64,000 nt of DNA from NCBI RefSeq assembly GCF_000956465.1, contig NZ_JYJA01000032.1, forward strand, positions 124,001-188,000, given 5' to 3'. Positions 24,752 to 33,675 of the stretch are shown piece after piece. Source of the stretch: Microbacterium trichothecenolyticum. Its GTDB lineage: Bacteria > Actinomycetota > Actinomycetes > Actinomycetales > Microbacteriaceae. Made by a program: the position numbers and the translations under genes. How positions within the stretch are numbered: the first letter of the stretch is position 1; each line of letters begins with the position of its first letter. A model generated the notes under the pieces. The model worked only from the letters and a program-made list of their open reading frames with translations, did no database searches and was not told the origin of the DNA.

Positions 24752-26209
24752 TTACGGAACCAGGTGCGCCAGAAGCTCGTCGACTTCTATCGAGCACACG
24801 CCGATGCGTGCGTCCCCGATGCCGATCGGGACCCAGAGCACGTCGTCCACGATGAGCCCGCCGCACGAGTACACGACGTTCGGCACATAGCCGTCGCGTC
24901 GGTCGCCGACCGGCTGCAGGATCGGAGTCGTCGTCCGGCCGAGGACGATCGTCGGGTCGTCGAGGTCGAGGAGCAGCGCACCGAGAGAGTATCTGCGCAT
25001 CGGGCCGACGCCGTGAACGAGCACGATCCAGCCGTGCGGCGTCTCGAGCGGCGGGCCGCAGTTGCCGGTCTGGACGATCTCCCAGGGCTCCGCCGGGGCG
25101 TGGACGATCCCGACCTGGTTCCAGATCACGCCATCGTGGGACTCCGCCAGCGAGATGTTCTCGCCTCCGGTGCGGCTCAGCGCGAGATACCTGCCGTCCA
25201 CGGGCCGAGGGAAGAGCGCCATCCCCTTGTCCTGAGCGGCATCGCCGGTCAGCCGATGGATGTCGAACTCGCGCAGGTCCGAGGTGGTGATCAGACGTGG
25301 TGCGATGTTGCGACCGTCGTACGCGGTGTAGGTCCCGCGGTAGTGGGTGGTACCGGCGAGGTCGGTGAATCGTACGAATCGCGCGTCCTCCATTCCGTGC
25401 CGCTCCTCCACCGCCACCGGGGTCAGCACACGCTGACTGAGGGAGGTCTCGGGGGAGAACACGGCGCGGTAGACGGAGCTCGCCAGCTCGCGCAGCGCCT
25501 CGATGTGCCGGGCGCTGTCCGCGCGCCGTGAGAGCGCGCGGGGCAGGCCGCTGACGGAGGTCTCGACGTCCGACGCGGTGAACCTGTCGGGAAGTCCCTG
25601 CAGCACGCTGTGCGAGATCTCATTGACGAGCCCCACTTCTTCGACCGCGGCGCGGAAGTGGACGATGCTCCAGTCCCCTTCGTCGATCCGCGCTCGCCAC
25701 AGCGGACGCGTGCGTTCCACGAAGGTCCACCGCCGGCCGGGACCGATGATCGCCTCGGCGAACTCGATGCAGGAGCGGTGACCTTCCCCGATGGAGCGGA
25801 GAGCGACTGCGACACGTCGCTGCCCGGGCGCCAGTCCGGTCTGGTCGGGATGCTCGACCGCGCTGGGGTTGCACAGGGCTGCACCTTCGACGGCGTACTC
25901 CGCCGTGAAACTCGCGCCCAGCACCAGACGACGCGCGACGCTGATGTCGACCGGATCGGCCAGGCGAGAGCTCACGACGTCGGCGTTCTCCAGGAACAGC
26001 GCGCCGACATCGGGATGCCGCGAACTGAAGTCGCGGGTCAGCTCGGCCGCGAGCGCATCGGTCTGATCGGCGGGCATCGCCATGACGCGCGCGATGATCT
26101 CGCCTGCGCGCGAATGCTCGGCGGACCATTCTTCGCCCGGCAGGAACAACTGGGCGATCACGCGGTCCGGCTGCGCCCTCAGTTCCGCCGTGTGGACGCG
26201 CGCCGTCAT
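24752..26209 (-). CDS. GH130-like glycosidase/mannoside phosphorylase
   Basis: 485 residues. The C-terminal 300 have the five-bladed beta-propeller motifs of GH130 (FVRFTDLAGTTHYRGTYTAY, GMALFPRPVDGRYLALSR, HDGVIWNQ, GNCGPPLETPHGWIVLVHG, RYSLGALLLDLDDPT, YVPNVVYSCG). GH130 members phosphorolyse or hydrolyse beta-mannosides. The N-terminal 170 residues are a helical extension typical of the longer members. It is cytoplasmic, with no signal peptide. The start ATG overlaps the stop of the upstream gene (ATGA), so it is translated with the six-hairpin protein. The exact sugar is unknown. Confidence 0.87.
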   Translation of the reverse strand: MTARVHTAELRAQPDRVIAQLFLPGEEWSAEHSRAGEIIARVMAMPADQTDALAAELTRDFSSRHPDVGALFLENADVVSSRLADPVDISVARRLVLGASFTAEYAVEGAALCNPSAVEHPDQTGLAPGQRRVAVALRSIGEGHRSCIEFAEAIIGPGRRWTFVERTRPLWRARIDEGDWSIVHFRAAVEEVGLVNEISHSVLQGLPDRFTASDVETSVSGLPRALSRRADSARHIEALRELASSVYRAVFSPETSLSQRVLTPVAVEERHGMEDARFVRFTDLAGTTHYRGTYTAYDGRNIAPRLITTSDLREFDIHRLTGDAAQDKGMALFPRPVDGRYLALSRTGGENISLAESHDGVIWNQVGIVHAPAEPWEIVQTGNCGPPLETPHGWIVLVHGVGPMRRYSLGALLLDLDDPTIVLGRTTTPILQPVGDRRDGYVPNVVYSCGGLIVDDVLWVPIGIGDARIGVCSIEVDELLAHLVP

Positions 26210-27219
26210 GGCGCGGCCGGCACACGGTGTCGGAGCGCCTGCTGGTAGGTGCTCAGGGCGGCCAAGGTCGATTCGGCGCCGCGGTTCTCGTTTCTGCCGT
26301 CACGTTCGAGCCCGTCGAAGCCCGCGCCGGTCTGGTCGTCGAACATGACGGTCCCGCTGTCGTTGAGGCCGGTGAACCAACGCCAGGCGAGCGCGATCGG
26401 GGGGAGCCACACCGGGTCGCCCGTGACGGCGTGTGCCGTGGCACATGCGTCCGCGAGTGCAGCGAGCTCCAGAGGCTGCTGATCGAACGACGGCCCCTCC
26501 TCGCCGGGTCCGCGCCCTGCCGTCCCGGTCACGGAGAATCGCTCGTCCGATGTCTCCACGGAGAGCAGGAAGTCGAGCATCCGCAGACCCTGGGCCGTGG
26601 CATCCGCATCATCGACAGCACTCCCCGCGGCGATCAGCGCTTCTGCGATGGAGGCGTTCCCGTAGGAGAGGCGGCGCTCCGGCCACAGCCAGGTCGGATC
26701 CGGCAGCGCAGGCATCGCCGCGATGAATTCCCGGAGCAGCGTTCGGGCGATGTGGTCGTCCGCACGCACGCGCACGATCTCAGCCGCACCGAGCGCCGCA
26801 AACGCGAGAGTCCGCAGACTCGTCGACCGCTCGCGCGCGGCGATCCGGAAGGTTCGCAGCGCGCGAGCGCGGGTCCATGGGTCGCCCCGCTGCGCGGCGA
26901 TGGTGCCGAGTGCCCACAGCAGCCGTCCCCACCAGTCGCCCATTGCCGGGTCGTCGGACCATACGCCGTCGGCGCTCATCCGATTGTGCGCGAGCCCGTC
27001 TGCGCGCACCGCCGACTCCAGGAAGCGCAGATAGATCGCAGCCAGCTTCCGCAGCTCGACGGTCTGCTGCCGCTCACGCGCGACCACGATCAGGGCGCGC
27101 GCCACGTCGTCGGTGCAGTATCCGTGTTCGCGGCGTGGCGTGGCGAGTCGAGCGTGCTCGAAGATGCCGTTGTGATCGGTCAGCGCGCGCAGGTGCTCGT
27201 ATGGCGGAGAGGGATCCAT
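26206..27219 (-). CDS. six-hairpin (alpha/alpha) glycan-associated protein
   Basis: 337 residues, all helical. The N-terminal pattern (HNGIFEHARLATPRREHGYC followed by TDDVARALIVV) is the hallmark of a protein always found with GT4 enzymes and GH130 in bacteria. It resembles glycosidase toroids and has Asp/Glu pairs (TDD; DDPAMGDWWGRLLW). Activity is not proven for the family. ATG 27219 overlaps the TGA of the upstream glycosyltransferase and its own stop overlaps GH130, so the three are a coupled operon. Confidence 0.78.
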   Translation of the reverse strand: MDPSPPYEHLRALTDHNGIFEHARLATPRREHGYCTDDVARALIVVARERQQTVELRKLAAIYLRFLESAVRADGLAHNRMSADGVWSDDPAMGDWWGRLLWALGTIAAQRGDPWTRARALRTFRIAARERSTSLRTLAFAALGAAEIVRVRADDHIARTLLREFIAAMPALPDPTWLWPERRLSYGNASIAEALIAAGSAVDDADATAQGLRMLDFLLSVETSDERFSVTGTAGRGPGEEGPSFDQQPLELAALADACATAHAVTGDPVWLPPIALAWRWFTGLNDSGTVMFDDQTGAGFDGLERDGRNENRGAESTLAALSTYQQALRHRVPAAP

Positions 27220-28349
27220 CACGCCGCCCTGCCGGCGGCGAGCCTCGCCGTGACCGCGCGGTAGCGGTCGGCGACCGCGGACCACGTCGTCTCGTTCGTC
27301 TCGCGGAGCGCGGCTTCGCGCATGCGATCGGCGACGGACGGGCCGGTGATGATCTCGCGCAGCGCATGCGCCGTGGCGTCAGGGTTCTGGTGCGGGACGA
27401 CGATCCCGGCTCCGCTCGACAGCAGCTCCACCGCGTGGGGGAAGGCCGTGGCGACGACGGGGACGCCGGCCGCCACCGCCTCGGCGAGGACGCCGGAGGT
27501 CGCCTGGTCGACGGAGTCGTATGGCAGGAGCACGACGTCCGCCGACGCGATGAGTGCGGCGAGCTGCGGCGCTTCGAGGTAGCGGCCGTCCATGCGAACG
27601 GATGACCCGACGCCGAGGTCGCCTGCGAGACCGGCGAGCATGGTGCGGTAGCTCTCACCCGCATGCGCGAGCACCTTGGGGTGCGTCTGACCGGCGACGA
27701 CGTACTCGACGTTCGGCGTGATGTCCGTGAGCTGCGCCATGGCGCGGATTCCCCATTCGATGCCCTTGCCCGGCGAGAGGAGGCCCCACGTGACGACCCG
27801 GCGGCCGCTGTGCGGATTCGAATCGCGAAGAGCCACATGCTGCACGCCGTGCGGGATGACGCGAACGCCGGCGAGATCGACGCCGTAGACCGCGGCGAGA
27901 TTGTCGCGGGCATGAGTCGTCATCACGACGACCGCGGACGCGAGCCGGCACACCTCGGTGAGCACATGTCGCTGGTGCGGCGTGGGTGCCACGAGCACGG
28001 TGTGGAGCACGACGATTGCCGGGATCCTCAGCGCGGCGAGCACGTCGAGAACCTGATCCCCGTCGCGTCCGCCGTAGATCCCGTATTCGTGCTGCACGAT
28101 CGCGACGTCGCACGAGTTGAGCGCCATGGTCGCGCGCAACGTGCTGAGACTGTCGCCGGCGATCAGGTCGGTGCGCACGCGAGACCGTGCACGGGGATCA
28201 GGCCGACCGCGATCCTCGGGCTGATCGAGCACCCGTACGACGGTGCCCTCGTCGTCGTGGCGGACGAGCGCATCGGAGAGCGACGCGGTGAATGTGGCCA
28301 ACCCGCAGCGGGTCGGCGGAAAGGTGCTGAGGAATCCGTAGTGGGTCAC
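27219..28349 (-). CDS. GT4-family glycosyltransferase
   Basis: 376 residues, GT-B fold. The N-terminus THYGFLSTFPPTRCGLATFT and QHEYGIYGG mark the acceptor half. The donor half has TWGLLSPGKGIEWGIRAM and the E-x7-E-like stretch DSVDQATSGVLAEAVAAGVP. It transfers an activated sugar in the cytoplasm. GTG 28349 is chosen for homology and an upstream AGAGAG; ATG 28457 would add an Arg-rich leader. First gene of the GT4 / six-hairpin / GH130 operon. Confidence 0.87.
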   Translation of the reverse strand: MTHYGFLSTFPPTRCGLATFTASLSDALVRHDDEGTVVRVLDQPEDRGRPDPRARSRVRTDLIAGDSLSTLRATMALNSCDVAIVQHEYGIYGGRDGDQVLDVLAALRIPAIVVLHTVLVAPTPHQRHVLTEVCRLASAVVVMTTHARDNLAAVYGVDLAGVRVIPHGVQHVALRDSNPHSGRRVVTWGLLSPGKGIEWGIRAMAQLTDITPNVEYVVAGQTHPKVLAHAGESYRTMLAGLAGDLGVGSSVRMDGRYLEAPQLAALIASADVVLLPYDSVDQATSGVLAEAVAAGVPVVATAFPHAVELLSSGAGIVVPHQNPDATAHALREIITGPSVADRMREAALRETNETTWSAVADRYRAVTARLAAGRAA

Positions 28350-28521
28350 GGCGACGCTCTCTATCGTGCCCGTGCGGACTCGCTCCGGGCTATGGCGAGA
28401 CGTCTGCCGGCGGCATCCCTCGTGGAACCGCGCCTTCATCGCCGTGGTCCGGTCCACGTCCGGGTGCGAGCCGGACGCTGTGGTTGCACGCTACACGTCC
28501 GACCTGGACGTCGTCCCAGGA

Positions 28522-29526
28522 TCAGCGCGCGAGCACGGTCTCGTACACGCTCAGGTACTGGTCGACCATCCGCTCCACGCCGAATCGCGCAACGGCGCGA
28601 TCGTGGACGCGACGCCGGTTCAGCGCCACGACGGCCGGGAGCGCCGAGATCGCCTCGTCGATCGAGGCCACGGTGCTGCCGGTCACGCCCTCGTCGATGA
28701 CCGCCGCCATCGACCCCCGGCGGAACGCGAGAGCCGGTGTGCCGCACATCATCGATTCGACCACCGCGAGCCCGAATGGCTCGTCGAAGTCGATCGGGTG
28801 CAGCAGCGCGACGGCGTGGCCGAGGACACGAGCGCGTTCCTCTGCACCTACGGCGCCGAGGAACACGACGCCCTCCCCGTCGATGTGTGGCTCCACCTCG
28901 GCGTGGAAATAGTCGGCGTCCTGGACGAGACCGCAGATCACCAGTCGGCGGCCTGCCCGGCGTGCGATCTCGATCGCCGCCGCGGTGCCCTTGTCGGGAT
29001 GGATGCGCCCGAACGACACCAGGTAGTCGTCCGGCTCTGCCACATACGGGAGTTCTGCGGGGTCGATCCCGTGGTGGATCGTCGCGAGGTACTCAAGGCT
29101 GGGGGAGCGGTCGGCGTCGGAGATGGAGACGAACGCCGATGCCGAGGCGAGGTACGCGGGCAGGATAGCCGGACCCGAGAAGCCGTGGACGGTCGTGACC
29201 ATCGGTGTGCGCCATTGGGCGGTGAAGGCAAGCGGGAGCCAGTCCAGCTGATTGTGCACGAGATCGTATTCGCCCGCCCGTTCGAGTGCGTGCGCGACGT
29301 GAAGCGCCTCCCACACGCGGCCGTCCATCGTCGGGTCTTCCGCATAGCCGTGCGGTGCGACGGCATCCAGTTCGGCGCCGGTGATCGAGTCGCCGGTCGC
29401 GAACAGCGTCACATCCAGTCCGCGGCGCACCAGTCCCTCGGTCAGCAGACTGGTCACGCGCTCCCACGGTCCATAGCTGATCGGTGGCGTCCGCCAGGCG
29501 ATGGGACCGAGCATCGCGATCTTCAC
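28522..29526 (-). CDS. GT4-family glycosyltransferase
   Basis: 334 residues. It starts MKIAMLGPIAWRTPPISYGP, has acceptor-side VHNQLDWLPLAF and donor-side SFGRIHPDKGTAAAIEIARR, and the catalytic E-x7-E in FDEPFGLAVVESMMCGTPA. This resembles retaining mannosyl/glucosyltransferases. The 172-nt spacer to the next GT gene may carry a separate promoter. It is close in sequence to the GT at 33676, suggesting paralogy. Confidence 0.88.
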   Translation of the reverse strand: MKIAMLGPIAWRTPPISYGPWERVTSLLTEGLVRRGLDVTLFATGDSITGAELDAVAPHGYAEDPTMDGRVWEALHVAHALERAGEYDLVHNQLDWLPLAFTAQWRTPMVTTVHGFSGPAILPAYLASASAFVSISDADRSPSLEYLATIHHGIDPAELPYVAEPDDYLVSFGRIHPDKGTAAAIEIARRAGRRLVICGLVQDADYFHAEVEPHIDGEGVVFLGAVGAEERARVLGHAVALLHPIDFDEPFGLAVVESMMCGTPALAFRRGSMAAVIDEGVTGSTVASIDEAISALPAVVALNRRRVHDRAVARFGVERMVDQYLSVYETVLAR

Positions 29527-29729
29527 CCGAGCGCTCGCCGGTTGGCCGGGGGCGCCGGAACGTCACTCTGGTTCGTCTGTGCCTGTGGGCTCATGATCGG
29601 ACGTTACGCCCCGATCCTGGACGGTTCACAGCGCGGGGCGGCGCGCGCGCTCACCGCCGGGCTCCGCGAATACTCCGGGCTGCTCGCGCCAGGGCCCCCA
29701 CTCGCAACCGCCGCGTGGGACGATGAGGC

Positions 29730-30041
29730 ATGGAACAGTCATCACGCGCCCGATCGTGCGCCGTGGGAGATCTCGACGACTTCGACATCGACCACCGCGT
29801 GACGTTCGCGCGTCCTCCGAACCACGGCAGTTCACGACCTCGTGTGAGCGGTCGCCTCAAGCGCATCCGCGGCGTGGATTACCTGATCGCCAACATGCCT
29901 CGGCCAGGCATCGAACTCGTCGTCGCCTTTCCGCGACAGCTCGGCGGCGAGCTCGTGGACGTGTTCGGTCCGCTGCCCATGACATATCTGATCGAGGTAG
30001 GGCAGCTGATGCAGGACCTTCGGAAACCGTTCGCACACTGA
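29730..30041 (+). CDS. hypothetical protein
   Basis: 103 residues. The segment RLKRIRGVDYLIANMPRPGI followed by LVVAFPRQLGGELVDVFGPL looks like ordered alpha/beta protein, while the first 40 residues are polar. It has a weak ribosome site (GATGAG) before ATG 29730. It is alone between two minus-strand genes. I do not recognise it. Confidence 0.5.
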   Translation: MEQSSRARSCAVGDLDDFDIDHRVTFARPPNHGSSRPRVSGRLKRIRGVDYLIANMPRPGIELVVAFPRQLGGELVDVFGPLPMTYLIEVGQLMQDLRKPFAH

Positions 30042-30141
30042 AGGGACTCGAGTTCCATGTGGCGGAAATCAGCTGGATCTGTCTCGGTCCCACTTCCGCG
30101 CAATTTCGCGGATTTTCAGGTCTTGGCGTGAGCCGCCATCG

Positions 30142-30819
30142 CTATTCCGATTCCTGTGCCGACTCGTGGTGCGCCAGCCCGACCGGCTTGGACTCGCTCG
30201 AGCCGCGCTGGCGGAGGTAGATCGAAAACGCGACCATCGCGCCGACCGCGAGGAACTCAGACTGCCAGTTCTGCAGCGTCCGGTTCCAGAAGTCGGCCGA
30301 CACCACGTACTCGGCCCACGTGATGGCGGGTGTCCCGTGCATGGAGTTGTCCTCGTTCATCACGACGACGCCGCCGAGGGACTGCGCGAACCACGACAGC
30401 AGGAACACGGTGCCCATCACCAGCAGCAGCGAGTTCGAGTAGATCCACTGACGCGCACCGCCCGCCCGCGCCCACGCCGGGGAGTCCGGTCGGGCATGCG
30501 CTCCGACCATCTGGCTGCGATCGTCGCCGACGCCCTCGTCGCCGGGCTTCTTCGACTCCGGCGAGCCCTTCTGCACGAACCAGATCGTGGCGAAGATGAA
30601 CAGGAAGAACTGGAGAAACTCGGACTGCCAGTTCTCCGCGACATCCACCAGGAACGCGGACGACGTCACGAACTCCAGGTAGCCGATGGCTGTCTGCCCG
30701 TGACTGACGAGCTCTTCGTTGTTGGACGTGTGGCCGGCAATGGACTGGCCGACCAGGGCGACGATGAAGATCGTGAGGAACGCGAGGCTCAGCGCGTTGT
30801 CACGCAGAACGCGTCGCAC
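30142..30819 (-). CDS. DUF6766-type membrane protein
   Basis: 225 residues built as a duplicated unit: each half has transmembrane helices plus the motif NWQSEFLQFFLFIFATIWF or NWQSEFLAVGAMVAFSIYLR. A polar linker of about 40 residues joins the halves. GTG 30819 is chosen because it follows directly (2 nt) after the stop of a 37-aa gene. Function unknown; the duplicated W-Q-S-E-F motif would face the membrane boundary. Confidence 0.83.
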   Translation of the reverse strand: MRRVLRDNALSLAFLTIFIVALVGQSIAGHTSNNEELVSHGQTAIGYLEFVTSSAFLVDVAENWQSEFLQFFLFIFATIWFVQKGSPESKKPGDEGVGDDRSQMVGAHARPDSPAWARAGGARQWIYSNSLLLVMGTVFLLSWFAQSLGGVVVMNEDNSMHGTPAITWAEYVVSADFWNRTLQNWQSEFLAVGAMVAFSIYLRQRGSSESKPVGLAHHESAQESE

Positions 30820-30821
30820 GG

Positions 30822-30935
30822 TCAGCGTCCCGTCAGCGGGGTCAGGATCATCACGGTCAGACCGACGATGATGATCCCCATCCACACCCAGAACACCACC
30901 CGCATGCCGGTGGTGTTGTTCGTCTTGTCGCTCAT
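30822..30935 (-). CDS. 37-aa single-helix membrane peptide
   Basis: Reads MSDKTNNTTGMRVVFWVWMG and continues with one Ile/Val-rich transmembrane helix ending LTPLTGR. AGGGTGAG stands upstream of ATG 30935. The stop is 2 nt from the GTG of the DUF6766 gene, so the two are coupled and probably function together. Confidence 0.72.
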   Translation of the reverse strand: MSDKTNNTTGMRVVFWVWMGIIIVGLTVMILTPLTGR

Positions 30936-31041
30936 GCGCTCACCCTAACCACGCCTTTCGCCGAGAGTGGAGGCCATCGCGCTCGCTCCGCGCATCGCGC
31001 TTCGGAGGTCTACGAGCCCTGCTTCCGGCGCCGGGTACGGA

Positions 31042-31119
31042 TGTTGCCGCAACGGCGGGAGACTGCTTGAGCGTGCAGTTCAGCGCGACGGTGCGCAGGG
31101 GTGCAGATGAGGTTGCCAT
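31042..31119 (-). pseudogene. N-terminal remnant of an NADPH-dependent FMN reductase/flavodoxin-like gene
   Basis: From ATG 31119 the frame reads MATSSAPLRTVALNCTLKQS, then PAVAAT, the typical start of the actinobacterial flavodoxin/FMN-reductase family. After about 26 residues the similarity stops and low-complexity Arg-rich translation follows. The 413-nt gap 30936-31348 thus seems to be a decayed gene; nothing else is recognised in it. Confidence 0.45.
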
Positions 31120-31348
31120 GCCGAGCAGATTAGGTTCGGCGCAAGACCGGCCCCAAGACCTTGACATGCCGACCAGCCAAGGACCCGTGTCTGGCGCGTA
31201 GTGCTCTGTCGGTGGGCGAGACGAGGTCGATCGTGCCGGTATCGATGCGAGCCATGCCCGCGATCCAGATACCACTCGACTCCAGTAGAGAGCACCGAGT
31301 CATAGGTCCGGGGATCGGCTCGCCGTCCGAGGCCGTGCCGGCAGCGGC

Positions 31349-33499
31349 CTACCGGCCTTCGGCGTCTCCTTGCAGACCGCGGAGCTCGGCCCCCGCGGCA
31401 TCGGCCCTGACATCGAGTCGGGCTGGTCCGGCTGGCAGGCGATCGACGCGAATGGGGCCGATGGTCGCCGGGGTGGGTTGGACCCGAGCGATGCCGCGTG
31501 GCAGGTCGAGGTCGAGTCCGATGGCGATCCGCAGCAGCTCGAACGGGGTCGCGGCCGCCCACGCCTGCGGCGAGCACGACGCCGGATAGCTCACCGGCAC
31601 TGGTTTGTCGACGCGGCTGAACCCGCAGAATAGTTCGGGGAGCCGGCCACCATGCGCCTCGAGCGCGTCGAGAAGTCCCTCGATGACGGTGGCTGCGGCA
31701 TCCCGTCGTCCATATGCCGCCATCCCCGCGGCGGCGAGCGCCGTATCGTGGGGCCACACCGACCCGTTGTGGTAGCTCACCGGGTTGTACGCGCCCGCCT
31801 GGGTCGACAGCGTTCGGATGCCGAACCCAGTGAACATGTCGGGTGCTATGAGGCGGTCGATGACGGCGTCAGCGCGATGCGTCGGCACGATGCCGCTCCA
31901 GAGACAGTGTCCGGCATTCGAGGCCACAGCGTCGACCTGCCGCTTGTCGGCATCGAGCGCGAGCGCGTACGTGTTCTCCTCCGGCATCCAGAACGCCTCA
32001 TCGAACTGCGTGCGCAGCACGCTCGCACGCTCGTCCCAGTCCTGGGCGGCGGTGTCGTCTCCCCACGCGCGAAGGAGGTCGGCGCCTGCTCGCATCGCCG
32101 CATAGCTGTATCCCTGCACCTCGGCCAGCGCGACGGGCGGGCGGGCGGCGACCCCAGTACGGAAAGTGATGCCGTCGGAGCTGTCCTTCCAGCCCTGGTT
32201 CAGCAGTCCGCGGTCGCTCGAGCGAAGGTATTCGACGAAGCCGTCACCGTCGCGATCGCCCCATCGGATGATCCAGTCGAGCGCTCGTTCCACGGCCGGC
32301 CGGAACTCTGCCAGGTCCTGGGCGGGGATGCCCCATCGCAGGGCTCGGCCCACGAGCATCACGAAGAGCGGGGTGGAGTCGATGGAGCCGTAGTAGACGC
32401 TGGCCCCTCCTAAGGCGAGAGACAGGTCGGCCCCGAGCCGGACCTCGTGCAGGATCCGCCCGGGCTGCTCCTCGGTCCGCGCGTCCGGCTGCAGACCCTG
32501 CAGCCGTGAGAGGGTTCGGAGCGTGCCTAGCGTGAGCCGCGGCGCGAAGGGCAGCATCATCCATCCAGTCAGGAGAGAGTCCCGACCGAAGAGCGCCATG
32601 AACCACGGCGCTCCGGCTGCCACGACGTCGTCTTCAGGATGCTTCGGATCCTGAATGCGCAGCGCTCCAAGGTCGCGCTCGCTCGTGCGCAGAGCATCGG
32701 CGAGCACGCGATTCGAGGTCACTGTGTCCGGTGTCTCGTCGCGCCAGTCCCGCATCCGCAGTGCGGGCGTCGTCTCGGCAACCGGGCGGTCCGCAGGGTA
32801 GAGGAACTCGAGATCGACTCCCTGAGCGCTGGGCACCGCCTCGATCGTCGTGCGCCATTCGTCACGCGCCGGGACGACGACTCGGAACGTGAGGGTCTGC
32901 GGACTGGAGAGGGCTCCGGGCGCCGAGATCCGGATGCCGCGCTGCGAACCTGGCCGGTCCAGCCAGTAGACGAGGTCACCGCCGACGTGGTGGTGGCCGA
33001 CAGGCGGCACGTGCGCGAGCCTGTGCTCCTTGACCAGAAAAAGATCGACGAAGTCGGCTTCGGCAGTCAGCGTCAGATCTACGCCCGCAGGCTCAGCGCC
33101 ATAGTTTCGCAGGCGAATGTCCTCGCGCATACCTTGACCGACCATGCGGTGCCGCTCGACGATGACCGTTCCCTCGGCATGGCCGGCGCGCGGCGCGGCG
33201 CGGCCGACGAACACCGTTTCGTAGGGCTCCGCCGACACCACGCCGAGCGGCTCGATCGGCATCCCGTCCAGTCGCAGCTGCCAGCGCGACAAGACGCGCG
33301 TGTCCTGAACGAACAGTCCGTCGGGGCGGAGCGGATCGATATCGCCGTCGTGACCCGACACGCAGAACGTCGAACCCTCGACGAGAGTCACCGTCGACTG
33401 AACGAGCATGACTCGCCCGACTCCGTCGCGTCGGGGATCACCCTGCATCGACTCGGTGCCGAAGCGCTCGCGCTCCTCACGCGTGTCGTTCGACGGCAT
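31349..33499 (-). CDS. amylo-alpha-1,6-glucosidase / glycogen-debranching-like protein
   Basis: 716 residues. The N-terminal beta-sandwich (about 30-220; LRPDGLFVQDTRVLSRWQLR) is the bacterial debranching N-domain. The C-terminal (alpha/alpha)6 barrel (about 280-700) has APWFMALFGRDSLLTGWM, GSIDSTPLF, LLNQGWKDSSDGI and the GH15/GDE signature YNPVSYHNGSVWPHDTALAA. It should remove alpha-1,6-linked glucose or a related branch. No signal peptide. ATG 33499 is chosen; the longer frame crosses the promoter region of the divergent GT4 gene. This gene and GT4 33676 likely share control. Confidence 0.9.
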   Translation of the reverse strand: MPSNDTREERERFGTESMQGDPRRDGVGRVMLVQSTVTLVEGSTFCVSGHDGDIDPLRPDGLFVQDTRVLSRWQLRLDGMPIEPLGVVSAEPYETVFVGRAAPRAGHAEGTVIVERHRMVGQGMREDIRLRNYGAEPAGVDLTLTAEADFVDLFLVKEHRLAHVPPVGHHHVGGDLVYWLDRPGSQRGIRISAPGALSSPQTLTFRVVVPARDEWRTTIEAVPSAQGVDLEFLYPADRPVAETTPALRMRDWRDETPDTVTSNRVLADALRTSERDLGALRIQDPKHPEDDVVAAGAPWFMALFGRDSLLTGWMMLPFAPRLTLGTLRTLSRLQGLQPDARTEEQPGRILHEVRLGADLSLALGGASVYYGSIDSTPLFVMLVGRALRWGIPAQDLAEFRPAVERALDWIIRWGDRDGDGFVEYLRSSDRGLLNQGWKDSSDGITFRTGVAARPPVALAEVQGYSYAAMRAGADLLRAWGDDTAAQDWDERASVLRTQFDEAFWMPEENTYALALDADKRQVDAVASNAGHCLWSGIVPTHRADAVIDRLIAPDMFTGFGIRTLSTQAGAYNPVSYHNGSVWPHDTALAAAGMAAYGRRDAAATVIEGLLDALEAHGGRLPELFCGFSRVDKPVPVSYPASCSPQAWAAATPFELLRIAIGLDLDLPRGIARVQPTPATIGPIRVDRLPAGPARLDVRADAAGAELRGLQGDAEGR

Positions 33500-33675
33500 A
33501 CTCGTTGACACGGCATCCTTTCGGATTGCGAAGCGATCATTGTACGCTCCGCTGTCCGGTCCGTAAACGACACCCGCTGCGACGTCGGCTCCTCTACCAT
33601 CCAGAGTGCGGATCCCACCCGAATCCGAACCGCGCAGGTCACCCTCGCCGACCTCGACCCACGAGGAGGTGTCTG

